This document shows, one piece after another, positions 35,081 through 42,737 of a DNA stretch of 64,000 bases. The translations under genes were made by a program, and so were the position numbers. The stretch covers positions 124,001-188,000 of the forward strand of contig NZ_JAIVAH010000007.1 in the NCBI RefSeq assembly GCF_020171745.1, given 5' to 3'. Each line of letters begins with the position of its first letter. Positions within the stretch are counted from its first letter, which is position 1. The DNA is from Prescottella equi. Lineage in GTDB: Bacteria > Actinomycetota > Actinomycetes > Mycobacteriales > Mycobacteriaceae. Under the pieces are notes generated by a model that was not told the DNA's origin, did not search any database, and was given only the letters and a program-made list of their open reading frames with translations.

Positions 35081-35701
35081 ATGAACACCACCGATGCCCC
35101 GTTTCTGAGGTACACCGACCAGACCGGGCACGCCCGGGAGGTGACACTGTCCGTCGACACCCCGCGCGTGACGGTGGGCCGGTCGTCGGACGCGGACGTC
35201 TCACTGGCCGCCGACCCGGAGGTCTCGCGCCTGCACGCGACGCTCGAGTGGATCGGCACGGACTGGACCATCGTCGACGACGGTCTGTCCCGCAACGGCA
35301 CGTTCGTCAACGGCGAGCGCATCTCGGGCCGCAGGCGCCTGCGCAACGGCGACAGCATCCGGATCGGCAACTCGGCGTTCGTGTTCCGCGACCTGGCGGG
35401 GCAGGGCGGCGAGCCCACCCGGGTGGCCGCGGACATCCCGACGGTGCGCTCGCTCACCAAGACACAGCGGGAGATCCTGATCGCGCTGTGCCGGCCGTAC
35501 AAGCACAATGCGGCGTTCGCGAACCCGGCGTCCAATCAGCAGGTCGCGGACGAGGTGTTCCTGAGCGTCGACGCGGTCAAGACGCACCTGCGCGCGCTGT
35601 TCGCGAAGTTCGGTGTGGAAAACCTGCCGCAGAACCAGAAGCGGTTGCGCCTGGTCGAGAAGGCGCTGCACAGCGGGGTGATCACCGAGCACGATCTGTG
35701 A
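35081..35701 (+). CDS. FHA-domain protein with C-terminal LuxR-like helix-turn-helix
   Basis: A 206-residue protein with an FHA phosphothreonine-binding domain (residues about 20-100: VTVGRSSDADVSL, VSRLHATLEW, DDGLSRNGTFVNGERI). It is followed by a DNA-binding region (SLTKTQREILIALCRPY, ASNQQVADEVFLSVDAVKTHLRALFAKFGVENLPQNQKRLRLVE) like the end of LuxR-type regulators. It probably reads Ser/Thr kinase signalling and acts on transcription. It converges on an ECF sigma gene with only four bases between stops, so the two may be functionally linked or may interfere by overlapping transcripts. Confidence 0.88.
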   Translation: MNTTDAPFLRYTDQTGHAREVTLSVDTPRVTVGRSSDADVSLAADPEVSRLHATLEWIGTDWTIVDDGLSRNGTFVNGERISGRRRLRNGDSIRIGNSAFVFRDLAGQGGEPTRVAADIPTVRSLTKTQREILIALCRPYKHNAAFANPASNQQVADEVFLSVDAVKTHLRALFAKFGVENLPQNQKRLRLVEKALHSGVITEHDL

Positions 35702-35705
35702 CCGG

Positions 35706-36323
35706 TCAGGCCGCGGCGCGCACGTCCGGCGTCACCTGCGCGCGCAAGCGGGTGAGCGCACGATGCTGCGCGATCCGCACCGCGCCGGGCGTCGTGCCGA
35801 GGGCGTCGGCGGTCTCGGTGGCCGACATGCCGCGCACGAGGCGCATGACGAGAATGTCGCGGTGCCGCGGCGGCAGGGTCTCGACGAGGCTGCGGGCCCA
35901 TGCGCCTCGCTCACCGGCGATCGCGCGCTCCTCCGGGCCGGCCTCGGGGCACACCACCTCGCCCGCGTCCTCAAGCGGCGCGCACGCCTTCCCGGCGGCG
36001 CGGCGGGCGTCGATCACCTTGTGGCTCGCGATCGCGTAGACGTACGTCAGGAAGGACGCACCGCGGTCGCAGTAGCGCGGCAGCGCGGTCATCAGGGCGA
36101 CGCACGCCTCGTGGGAGACGTCCTCGGCCACGGCCTGCAGGGTCCCGCGCCCGAGCCGGGCGAAGCAGTACCGGCGCACCAGGGGGTAGACGATCGCGAG
36201 CACCCGCTCGCGCGCCTCCCTGTCGCCGGCGACCGCACCCGGCACCCACTCCTGCAGCACCTCGCGGGCACGCTCGGCGGACATCTCGTTCTTCGCCGTC
36301 ATGGTCGGCACGTATGCACGCAT
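35706..36323 (-). CDS. SigD-like ECF sigma factor
   Basis: A 205-residue sigma-70-family factor. Region 2: VAGDREARERVLAIVYPLVRRYCFARLG, EDVSHEACVALMTALPRYCDRGASFLTYVYAIASHKVIDARR. Region 4: LVETLPPRHRDILVMRLVRGMSATETADALGTTPGAVRIAQHRALTRLRAQV. It resembles mycobacterial SigD, but the anti-sigma gene rsdA that follows sigD elsewhere is absent; an FHA-HTH gene converges instead. Starts at 36323 or, in frame, 36302 are both possible. It is divergent from sigG. Confidence 0.86.
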   Translation of the reverse strand: MRAYVPTMTAKNEMSAERAREVLQEWVPGAVAGDREARERVLAIVYPLVRRYCFARLGRGTLQAVAEDVSHEACVALMTALPRYCDRGASFLTYVYAIASHKVIDARRAAGKACAPLEDAGEVVCPEAGPEERAIAGERGAWARSLVETLPPRHRDILVMRLVRGMSATETADALGTTPGAVRIAQHRALTRLRAQVTPDVRAAA

Positions 36324-36466
36324 CTCGTATCTCCCGACGCGGACGGCGCGGTCGGCCGTCCCACGTCTTCGATCCTCGGCGCGTTGCGCGGCACCCGACA
36401 GGCACCCTCGGGTGGCAGTCCTCCACCCTGTTCCGCTTGTCGGAGTCCGCCGCTAGGGTTCCGGGC

Positions 36467-37456
36467 ATGACCGTAGAGCAGAGCCTCGACGACCAATTCC
36501 TCACGGCCGCAGATCCTTATCGCCGCGAACTACTGGCCCACTGCTACCGCATGATGGGATCGATCCACGACGCGGAGGATCTGCTGCAGGAGACGATGGT
36601 GCGGGCGTGGCGCGGCTACGGAAAATTCGACGGCCGGTCGTCGATCCGCACGTGGCTGCACCGGATCGCGACCAACACGTGCCTGACGGCGCTCGAGGGC
36701 CGCGACCGCCGGCCGCTGCCCACCGGGCTGGGGGCACCCAGTTCGGATCCGTCGGAGGAGCTGGTCGAGCGCCGCGAGGTGCCGTGGCTCGAGCCGATCC
36801 CGGATTCGATGGTGTGGGGCGATTCCGGTTGGGGTGCGGACGATCCTGCGACGGTGGTCGCCGCACGCGAGTCGGTGCGGCTGGCGTTCGTCGCGGCGCT
36901 GCAGCACCTGTCGGCCCGGCAGCGCGCGGTGCTGGTGCTGCGCGACGTGCTGCAGTGGAAGGCCGCCGAGGTGGCCGACGCGCTGGGCACGTCCACCGCG
37001 GCCGTCAACAGCCTGCTGCAGCGGGCCCGCGCCCAGCTCTCCGAGGCCACGCCCAACCCGGACGCGCTGGTCGAACCGGACTCCGATCACACCCGCGAAC
37101 TGCTGCGCCGGTACGTCGACGGGTTCGAGCGCTACGACATCGACGGACTCGTCGAGCTCTTCACGCGGGACGCGGTGTGGGAAATGCCGCCGTTCGTCGG
37201 CTGGTACGTCGGCGGCCCCGACATTGCCCGGCTCGTCAAGGAGAAGTGCCCGTCGGAGGGTCCGGGCGACATGCGCCTGCTGCCGGCGTCGGGCAACGGC
37301 CAGCCCGCGCTCGGCATGTACATGCGCGGACCGGACGGCGTGCACCGCCCGTTCCAGCTGCACGTCCTCGACATCACCGAGCGCGGGGTCTCCCACGTCA
37401 CGTGCTTCTTCGACGTCGACCTGTTCGCGAGGTTCGGGCTGCCGCCGCAGCTCTGA
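36467..37456 (+). CDS. sigG: RNA polymerase sigma factor SigG
   Basis: A 329-residue ECF sigma factor that follows mycobacterial SigG closely. Region 2 is ADPYRRELLAHCYRMMGSIHDAEDLLQETMVRAWRGYGKFDGRSSIRTWLHRIATNTCLTALEGRDRRPLPTGLGAPSSDPS-like in the first 95 residues. Region 4 is FVAALQHLSARQRAVLVLRDVLQWKAAEVADALGTSTAAVNSLLQRARAQL. A SnoaL-like C-terminal domain follows (LFTRDAVWEMPPFVGWYVGG, FQLHVLDITERGVSHVTCFFDVDLFARFGLP), which in this group serves as a built-in regulator. The ATG at 36467 skips an upstream open stretch without homology. A VOC-family gene converges on it 21 bases later. Confidence 0.93.
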   Translation: MTVEQSLDDQFLTAADPYRRELLAHCYRMMGSIHDAEDLLQETMVRAWRGYGKFDGRSSIRTWLHRIATNTCLTALEGRDRRPLPTGLGAPSSDPSEELVERREVPWLEPIPDSMVWGDSGWGADDPATVVAARESVRLAFVAALQHLSARQRAVLVLRDVLQWKAAEVADALGTSTAAVNSLLQRARAQLSEATPNPDALVEPDSDHTRELLRRYVDGFERYDIDGLVELFTRDAVWEMPPFVGWYVGGPDIARLVKEKCPSEGPGDMRLLPASGNGQPALGMYMRGPDGVHRPFQLHVLDITERGVSHVTCFFDVDLFARFGLPPQL

Positions 37457-37477
37457 CGAACCCCGCGAACGTCGCCG

Positions 37478-37882
37478 TCACTGGCCGGCGGCGGCCGGAT
37501 CCATCCACATGACCTCCCAGACGTGATTGTCGAGGTCGCGGAAGGACCGTCCGTACATGAAGCCGTGGTCCTGCGGGTCCATCCACTTGCTGCCGCCGGC
37601 CGCGATCGCGGCGTCCACGAGCGCGTCGACGCCGTCCCGGCTGTCCGCCGAGATGCACGTGAGCACCTCACGGCTCTTCGACGTGTCGCAGATGTCGTCG
37701 GCGATGAAGTCGCGGAAGCGGTCCTTCTGCAGCAGCATGATCCAGGCCGAGTCGTTGATCGCCATGCAGGCGGTCTTCTCGTCGCAGAACTGCTCGTTGA
37801 ACTCGAAGCCGAGGCCACCGAAGAACGTACGGGTGGCGGCGACGTCCTCGACCGGCAGGTTGACGAAGATCAGACGGGACAT
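37478..37882 (-). CDS. VOC/glyoxalase-superfamily protein
   Basis: A 134-residue vicinal-oxygen-chelate protein: MSRLIFVNLPVEDVAATRTFFGGLGFEFNEQFCDEKTACMAI, then an IMLLQKDRFRDFI helix, and a C-terminal FMYGRSFRDLDNHVWEVMWMD with the metal glutamate. It resembles the glyoxalase/bleomycin-resistance-like proteins often found beside ECF sigma factors. The substrate is unknown. The ATG at 37882 follows a GGAGAG ribosome site on the minus strand. Confidence 0.88.
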   Translation of the reverse strand: MSRLIFVNLPVEDVAATRTFFGGLGFEFNEQFCDEKTACMAINDSAWIMLLQKDRFRDFIADDICDTSKSREVLTCISADSRDGVDALVDAAIAAGGSKWMDPQDHGFMYGRSFRDLDNHVWEVMWMDPAAAGQ

Positions 37883-38042
37883 GGGGGCTCTCCTTTGCGC
37901 GCGTGCGGGGTCGGGCCGAGCCCGATCGAGGCTCGCACAGATGACAGACCACCGCCGCGCCGAAAACTCATCGCGGCCGCAAACTCGTCGCGGCGGACCG
38001 CAGGGGCTAGGCACACGACCGGCGCGGTGGTCTGATGGATTC

Positions 38043-38288
38043 ATGAGTGAGGACAAGCGACACTTCGTGGCGAGTCGACTCGACGGAATCGTCCACACGC
38101 TCGAACTGCAGGCGCCGACCGAGAGCGAGCCGTCACCGGTACCCACCGCGAACGGCTTCACGGGATCTCTCGCGGAGGCGCAGCGGCACCGGGCCGAACT
38201 GGAATCCGCGACACCCGCCCGCGTGGACGAGATCGCGGCCGGGTATCCGGAGATCGCGAAGGACTGGGCCCAGAAACAGTCGGCCTGA
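38043..38288 (+). CDS. Small hypothetical protein
   Basis: An 81-residue hydrophilic protein (starts SEDKRHFVASRLDGIVHTLEL, ends EIAKDWAQKQSA). It has no membrane segment, cysteine or recognisable domain. ATG at 38043; the 160 bases upstream carry no other feature that I see. It ends ten bases from the convergent membrane protein gene. Codon use is normal for the region, which supports a real gene. Confidence 0.55.
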   Translation: MSEDKRHFVASRLDGIVHTLELQAPTESEPSPVPTANGFTGSLAEAQRHRAELESATPARVDEIAAGYPEIAKDWAQKQSA

Positions 38289-38297
38289 GCCCGAGAC

Positions 38298-38597
38298 CTA
38301 GTACCCGTACGGGAAGGCCACGCCTGCGGCGTCGAGCCGCTTGACCCGGCGATGCTCCACGAGCACCAGCGCCGAACCGACCACCAGGCTCACCGCGCAG
38401 ATGGTCCCGGCGATCCACGCCCATCCGGCGAACCCGTAGCCCGCGGCCACCAAGGCCATGCCCAGGGTCACGATCGCGATGCCGACCAGCGCGTAGCCGG
38501 GCCAGTTCCTGGTGTCCGCGATGGCCTCGCCCGGGTGGTCGTGTGCCACCGGGGCCGGGCGGGGAACGTTGTCGTAGTAGCTGTCGCTGTAGCTCAC
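38298..38597 (-). CDS. Small two-helix membrane protein (UsfY-like)
   Basis: A 99-residue protein with two transmembrane segments (NWPGYALVGIAIVTLGMALVAAGYGFAGW and IAGTICAVSLVVGSALVLVEH, residues about 31-83). They are framed by a hydrophilic N-terminus (DSYYDNVPRPAPVAHDHPGE) and a basic tail EHRRVKRLDAAGVAFPYGY. The pattern resembles UsfY, a small mycobacterial membrane protein encoded next to sigF and its anti-sigma factor. No sigF is present here; function unknown. Confidence 0.7.
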   Translation of the reverse strand: MSYSDSYYDNVPRPAPVAHDHPGEAIADTRNWPGYALVGIAIVTLGMALVAAGYGFAGWAWIAGTICAVSLVVGSALVLVEHRRVKRLDAAGVAFPYGY

Positions 38598-38856
38598 AAA
38601 AGCCTCCCGGTCCGAAAGTTCCGATTGCGCTCTCGTACTGCGGGCCGTGTCCCGTGCGGAACGTGGCGACGACGGCCTCGTGCCGATTCTCCACCCGGTG
38701 CGGGACCTTCCGCACGACTACGGCGGATCCGGCCACCCCAGGTGGTGAAAAGCCCACCCCTCGGTGATCCGACGGCCCCCTCGGGGAGCCTGTCGGCGCC
38801 TCCCCCGGACGACGAGATTGGAGTGAGCAGGAACGACGCGAACCCGGGAGGCCACC

Positions 38857-39738
38857 ATGAGGACCAGCGCTCACGACCTCAGCCGTCGTCACGTCGTGGA
38901 GTCCGAGGACGGGGTGTCGCTCGCGGTGCGCGAGTACGGCCCGGCGGATGCCCCGGTCACCGCGGTGTTCGTGCACGGCCACTGCCTGCACACCCACTCG
39001 TGGGCGCGACTGCGCTCGCATCTCACCCGAGAGTGGGGCACCGCGGTCCGGATGGTCTTCTACGACCATCGCGGCCACGGCGAATCCGGTAGCGCCCCCG
39101 CACACACGTACACGATCGACCAGCTGGGCCGCGACCTCGACGCGGTGATCCGGAAGGCCGTCCCGACCGGACCCATCGTGCTGGTCGGCCATTCGATGGG
39201 CGGGATGACCGCGCTCGCCTACACCCGCCAGAACCCGGAGACCGTGGGCAACCGGATCGTCGGGGTGGGGCTGCTCTCGACGGCGGCCGGCGACATCACC
39301 CGTTCCGGTCTGGGGCGGTTCCTGCGGCACCCGCTCGTCTCCGCGTTCCAGTTCGGTGTCGAGCGCATGCCGCGGCTGAGCCAGCGTCTGATCAGCATGG
39401 TCCTCGACAACCCGACGTCGGTGGTGACGATGTACGGCTTCCTGCGGTCGTTCGTCGGATTCGACGAGTCGCATTCCCTCGCCGGACTGGCCGGGATTCC
39501 GTCGCTGGTCCTCGGTGGCACGTCCGACATGGTCACCCCGTTCGAGCACTCCGTCGCGATCGCGTCGAATCTCCCCGCCGCCGAACTGGTTCGGCTCGGC
39601 GGCGCGGGACACTCGGTGATCCTCGACCAGGCGCACGAGGTGGCGCACGCGTTGGTGCGACTCGTCGACCGTGCGGCGGCGCACCACGAGTCCCGTCAGC
39701 CCGCCGAGCCCTCCCTCGTACCGGCCAGCGCAGCCTGA
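38857..39738 (+). CDS. Alpha/beta hydrolase
   Basis: A 293-residue alpha/beta hydrolase. VFVHGHCLHTHSW is the oxyanion strand-loop, FYDHRGHGESG follows, the nucleophile serine is in LVGHSMGGMTALAYT, the acid residue in LVLGGTSDMVTPFEHS and the histidine in LGGAGHSVILDQAHEV. It may be a lipase or esterase; substrate unknown. The preceding 259 bases (38598-38856) hold no gene that I can support. The last 43 bases overlap the convergent gene ending at 39696. Confidence 0.9.
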   Translation: MRTSAHDLSRRHVVESEDGVSLAVREYGPADAPVTAVFVHGHCLHTHSWARLRSHLTREWGTAVRMVFYDHRGHGESGSAPAHTYTIDQLGRDLDAVIRKAVPTGPIVLVGHSMGGMTALAYTRQNPETVGNRIVGVGLLSTAAGDITRSGLGRFLRHPLVSAFQFGVERMPRLSQRLISMVLDNPTSVVTMYGFLRSFVGFDESHSLAGLAGIPSLVLGGTSDMVTPFEHSVAIASNLPAAELVRLGGAGHSVILDQAHEVAHALVRLVDRAAAHHESRQPAEPSLVPASAA

Positions 39739-40139
39739 TGGGAAGCCGCGGCGTCCGCGAGGTCCCGCGCGTCGTCCGAGTCGGCGCCCCGACCGATCTC
39801 GACGGTGAACACCTCGTCCCATCGGACGAGTCTGTCGGGATCCCATCCCAGCAGCGCGCGGTCCAGGAGCAGCCGTTCGCGGACGCCCCGCGATCCCCGG
39901 ACCCGTTCCTCCGCGACGGCGCCGACCCACGCGAGGATGTCTGCCGGGCGCAGCGTTCTCGACGTGGTCCGGTAGTGCGCCCAGGTGGCCTCGAGTACAT
40001 CGGATTCGGCACAGTCCCTGAGTAATTCCGACCAGTAGTACTCACCCGGTTCGTCCGGGGCCGGGACCTGTTCGACGCCTGCGCGGATCCGCAGCACCTC
40101 CCGGCACGTGAACACGTCGACCGTCTTGACCGGCCTCAC
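39696..40139 (-). CDS. Hypothetical protein coupled to acyl-CoA synthetase
   Basis: A 147-residue soluble protein of no recognised family (VRPVKTVDVFTCREVLRIRAG at the start, ERLLLDRALLGWDPDRLVRWDEVFTVE in the middle). Its GTG start overlaps the stop of the acyl-CoA synthetase gene by four bases (GTGA), so it is translated with it. Helical, charged and without cofactor motifs, it could be a partner or stabilising subunit of the ligase, or a component of the same catabolic route. The C-terminal 14 codons overlap the convergent hydrolase gene. Confidence 0.68.
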   Translation of the reverse strand: MRPVKTVDVFTCREVLRIRAGVEQVPAPDEPGEYYWSELLRDCAESDVLEATWAHYRTTSRTLRPADILAWVGAVAEERVRGSRGVRERLLLDRALLGWDPDRLVRWDEVFTVEIGRGADSDDARDLADAAASHQAALAGTREGSAG

Positions 40140-41791
40140 GACACGCTGGCCCGGACCGTGGCCTCGACGACCGATTCGAGCGCCAGCGCGCGAATGTCGC
40201 CCTTCGCGAGCTTCCCGCCGGACGAGCGCGGCAGTTCCTCGGCGACGACGAGGTGCTCGGGGAACAGCTCCTTCGACACCCCGCGGTTGCCGAGGTGCTC
40301 CACGAGATCCGCCAGCGTCAGCTCCCGGCCCGGCCGCAGACTCACCACCGCACACACGCGCTCACCGAAGACCGGATCGGGAACCGGGACGACACCCGCC
40401 AGATCGACCGCGGGGTGCGTCTCGACCTCCTGCTCCACCTGGGGTGCGGAGATGTTCTTGCCGCCGCGGATGATGATGTCCGACGTGCGCCCCACCGGGG
40501 TGAGGTAGTCGTCCTCGACGGTCACCAGATCGCCCATCAGCATCCAGCCGTCCTCCGTGAACAGCTCGGCGTTGGCGGCGGCGTCGTCGTAGTAACCGGC
40601 GCAGGTGAGCGGTCCACGCCCGGCAGGCCGGCCCGGGCCGCCGGTGTCGGTGACGTCGCGGCCGTCCCCGTCGAACAGGCGCACCTCCATCTCCGGGATC
40701 AGCCGCCCGGAGGTCCCGATGCGGCGCTCGAACGAGTCCTCGACACGGGTGACGCTGAACGCCCCGCTCTCGTTCGATCCGAAGAACTGCAGCACGGATG
40801 CCCCGGTCCGGTCCTCGAACTCGGCCGCGCGATCCGCCGGCACCGCCTCCCCGCCGGTGAACATCACCCGCAGCGACGACAGGTCCGCCTGCTCGGCCAG
40901 CGGCGAGTTCAGCAGCATCCGGAACTGGGTACTGACGCAGCACAGGACGGTGACCCGTTCCCGCTCGATCATCCGGATCATGCTCTCCACGTCGAACTTC
41001 GGCAGCACCACCGTGGGCACACCCAGCATGGTGGGGGCGTAGTGCGACGTCCACAGCCCGAACCCGAACGGGGCCGGGACCGCGCCGAAGAACACGTCGT
41101 CGCCCCGCAGGTGTCCGGCCTCGATCGCCAACCGACTGAACGCCATCCACCGGTTGTCGAACTGCGTCACGCACTTGGGGAGGCCCGTGGTTCCCGACGT
41201 CGAGTTGAGCAGGTTCAGGTCGTTGGGGCCGAAACTGCGGTTGTCGACGTCCGCGCGGTCCGCCCGGCCCGGCGCGATCAGAACCGCGGTGCGGCCCGAG
41301 ACGTCGAAGACGCCCTCCACACCGCGCTCGGACATCACGACGTGGAAGTCGAGCGGGAGACCGAGGCCGCGCAGTTCGCGCACCAGCACCGACGACGAGC
41401 GACCCCCGAGCGCGTCGAGCGTGATCAACGTCCTGGCGCCGGTCTTGCGGACGAGGTGCGCGATCTCCCGGTCACCGGCGCGAGCACCGATCCCGACCGC
41501 CACCACGCCGGCGCGCGCGGTCGCGACCAGGGCAGCGTGGACGAGGAACGTATCGGGTAACTGGACCGCGACCCGCTCACCGAGCGGGATACCCAGCGCC
41601 ACTAGGGTGGAGGCAAGCTCGTCGGCGACGGAATCATATGTTGCCCAGCTTGTTCGGCCGCTCGGAGTGATGTATGCGTCTGTGTCCGGCGTTCGGTTCG
41701 CGTGCTCGCGCACCATACGGTGCAGCGGTACGGTTCCCCACCATCCGGACTCCACGTAACGACCGACGCGTTCGGGGTCGATGAGGCTCAT
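40136..41791 (-). CDS. AMP-forming acyl-CoA synthetase (class I adenylate-forming enzyme)
   Basis: A 551-residue ANL-family ligase that activates a carboxylic acid as acyl-AMP and then acyl-CoA. The phosphate loop is LLNSTSGTTGLPKCVTQF, with FFGAVPAPFGFGLW and FFGSNESGAFSVTRVED as substrate/AMP motifs, the hinge GRTSDIIIRGGKNISAPQVE, and the catalytic lysine in LPRSSGGKLAKGDIRALAL. The N-terminal part (VPLHRMVREHANRTPDTDAYI) is typical of cyclohexanecarboxylate/benzoate-type ligases. The ATG at 41791 was chosen by length and homology. Divergent from a GntR regulator 117 bases away. Confidence 0.92.
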   Translation of the reverse strand: MSLIDPERVGRYVESGWWGTVPLHRMVREHANRTPDTDAYITPSGRTSWATYDSVADELASTLVALGIPLGERVAVQLPDTFLVHAALVATARAGVVAVGIGARAGDREIAHLVRKTGARTLITLDALGGRSSSVLVRELRGLGLPLDFHVVMSERGVEGVFDVSGRTAVLIAPGRADRADVDNRSFGPNDLNLLNSTSGTTGLPKCVTQFDNRWMAFSRLAIEAGHLRGDDVFFGAVPAPFGFGLWTSHYAPTMLGVPTVVLPKFDVESMIRMIERERVTVLCCVSTQFRMLLNSPLAEQADLSSLRVMFTGGEAVPADRAAEFEDRTGASVLQFFGSNESGAFSVTRVEDSFERRIGTSGRLIPEMEVRLFDGDGRDVTDTGGPGRPAGRGPLTCAGYYDDAAANAELFTEDGWMLMGDLVTVEDDYLTPVGRTSDIIIRGGKNISAPQVEQEVETHPAVDLAGVVPVPDPVFGERVCAVVSLRPGRELTLADLVEHLGNRGVSKELFPEHLVVAEELPRSSGGKLAKGDIRALALESVVEATVRASVS

Positions 41792-41806
41792 CTCGATCTC
41801 CTTGTC

Positions 41807-41826
41807 CGGGGACGACCACGTCCCCG
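41807..41826. promoter_or_regulatory. Dyad between acyl-CoA synthetase and GntR regulator
   Basis: CGGGGAC (41807-41813) and GTCCCCG (41820-41826) form a perfect dyad with a 6-base spacer, 15 bases upstream of the synthetase start. It could be an operator or a leader hairpin; GC-rich dyads arise easily in this genome. Confidence 0.35.
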
Positions 41827-41908
41827 CGGGTACTGACTTCGCTAACATTCAGAACTCAGGTGGCGGCTCCGGTCGGAGATCCGTCGTCAACCGGAAGGAA
41901 GTGACGCG

Positions 41909-42727
41909 GTGCCCCAGCAGGGACCGGACAGGAAGGCCCCCGCCGTCGACCCGGGCAGTCTCCGCTGGCGCAGGCTGGCCGAGATGGTGGCCGACCAGAT
42001 CCGTGAGCGCATCCTCCGCGGCGACCTCGCCGAGGGCGATCTCCTGCCCAAGGAGGCCGAACTGCGCGAGCAGTACCCGGTCAACGTCCAGTCGCTGCGG
42101 GAGGCGCTGCGGATCCTCGAGGCCGAGGGCCTGGTGAAGGTCCGCCGCGGCAACCGGGGCGGCGCGGTGGTCCACCGGCCCACCCCCGGCAACGTCGCCT
42201 ACAGCCTCTCGATGGTCCTCGCGATGTCGGGCACCGACATCGACGACGTGGGCCGCGCCCTCCACGAGGTCGAGCCCATGTGCGCCGCGCTGTGCGCCGA
42301 ACGCGAGGACCGCGCCACCGAGGTGGTGCCGATCCTGCGCGCCCTGCACGAGGAGTCGCTCGCCAACGTCGACGACCTCGTGGCCGCGACCACACTGTCC
42401 CGGCGGTTCCACGAGGCCGTCGTCCAACTCTGCGGCAACCAGTCCCTGATCGTGCTCGCCGGCGCCCTCGAGTCGCTGTGGTCGAGCCACGTCACCGACT
42501 GGGCCAACCAGCGCGCCGACCCCGAGACGATCCCACCGACGGAGCGGGCCCAGGCCCTCGCCGTCCACGGCCAGATCCTGCAGTGCATCGAGGACGGCGA
42601 CGCCGCGTCGGCACGGGTGATCGCCGCCCGGCACCTGAGGGACGTCCAGACGTACCCGCACGACCCGGACCGCCCGCACGTCCCTCTCGACCCGGCCGTG
42701 GCGCGGGACCGCCTCTTCTTCGGCTGA
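41909..42727 (+). CDS. GntR/FadR-family (FCD) transcriptional regulator
   Basis: A 272-residue GntR regulator of the FadR subgroup. The winged helix is RWRRLAEMVADQIRERILRGDLAEGDLLPKEAELREQYPVNVQSLREALRILEAEGLVKVRRGNRGG-like over residues 19-85. The FCD effector domain has VEPMCAALCAERED, LSRRFHEAVVQLCGN and the histidines that bind metal or acid ligands (AVHGQILQCIEDGDAASARVIAARHL). The GTG at 41909 follows GGAAGGA. It is divergent from the acyl-CoA synthetase and convergent with the amidohydrolase, so it sits at the centre of this catabolic island and probably responds to one of its acid or acyl-CoA intermediates. Confidence 0.91.
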   Translation: MPQQGPDRKAPAVDPGSLRWRRLAEMVADQIRERILRGDLAEGDLLPKEAELREQYPVNVQSLREALRILEAEGLVKVRRGNRGGAVVHRPTPGNVAYSLSMVLAMSGTDIDDVGRALHEVEPMCAALCAEREDRATEVVPILRALHEESLANVDDLVAATTLSRRFHEAVVQLCGNQSLIVLAGALESLWSSHVTDWANQRADPETIPPTERAQALAVHGQILQCIEDGDAASARVIAARHLRDVQTYPHDPDRPHVPLDPAVARDRLFFG

Positions 42728-42737
42728 CGGGATCCGG

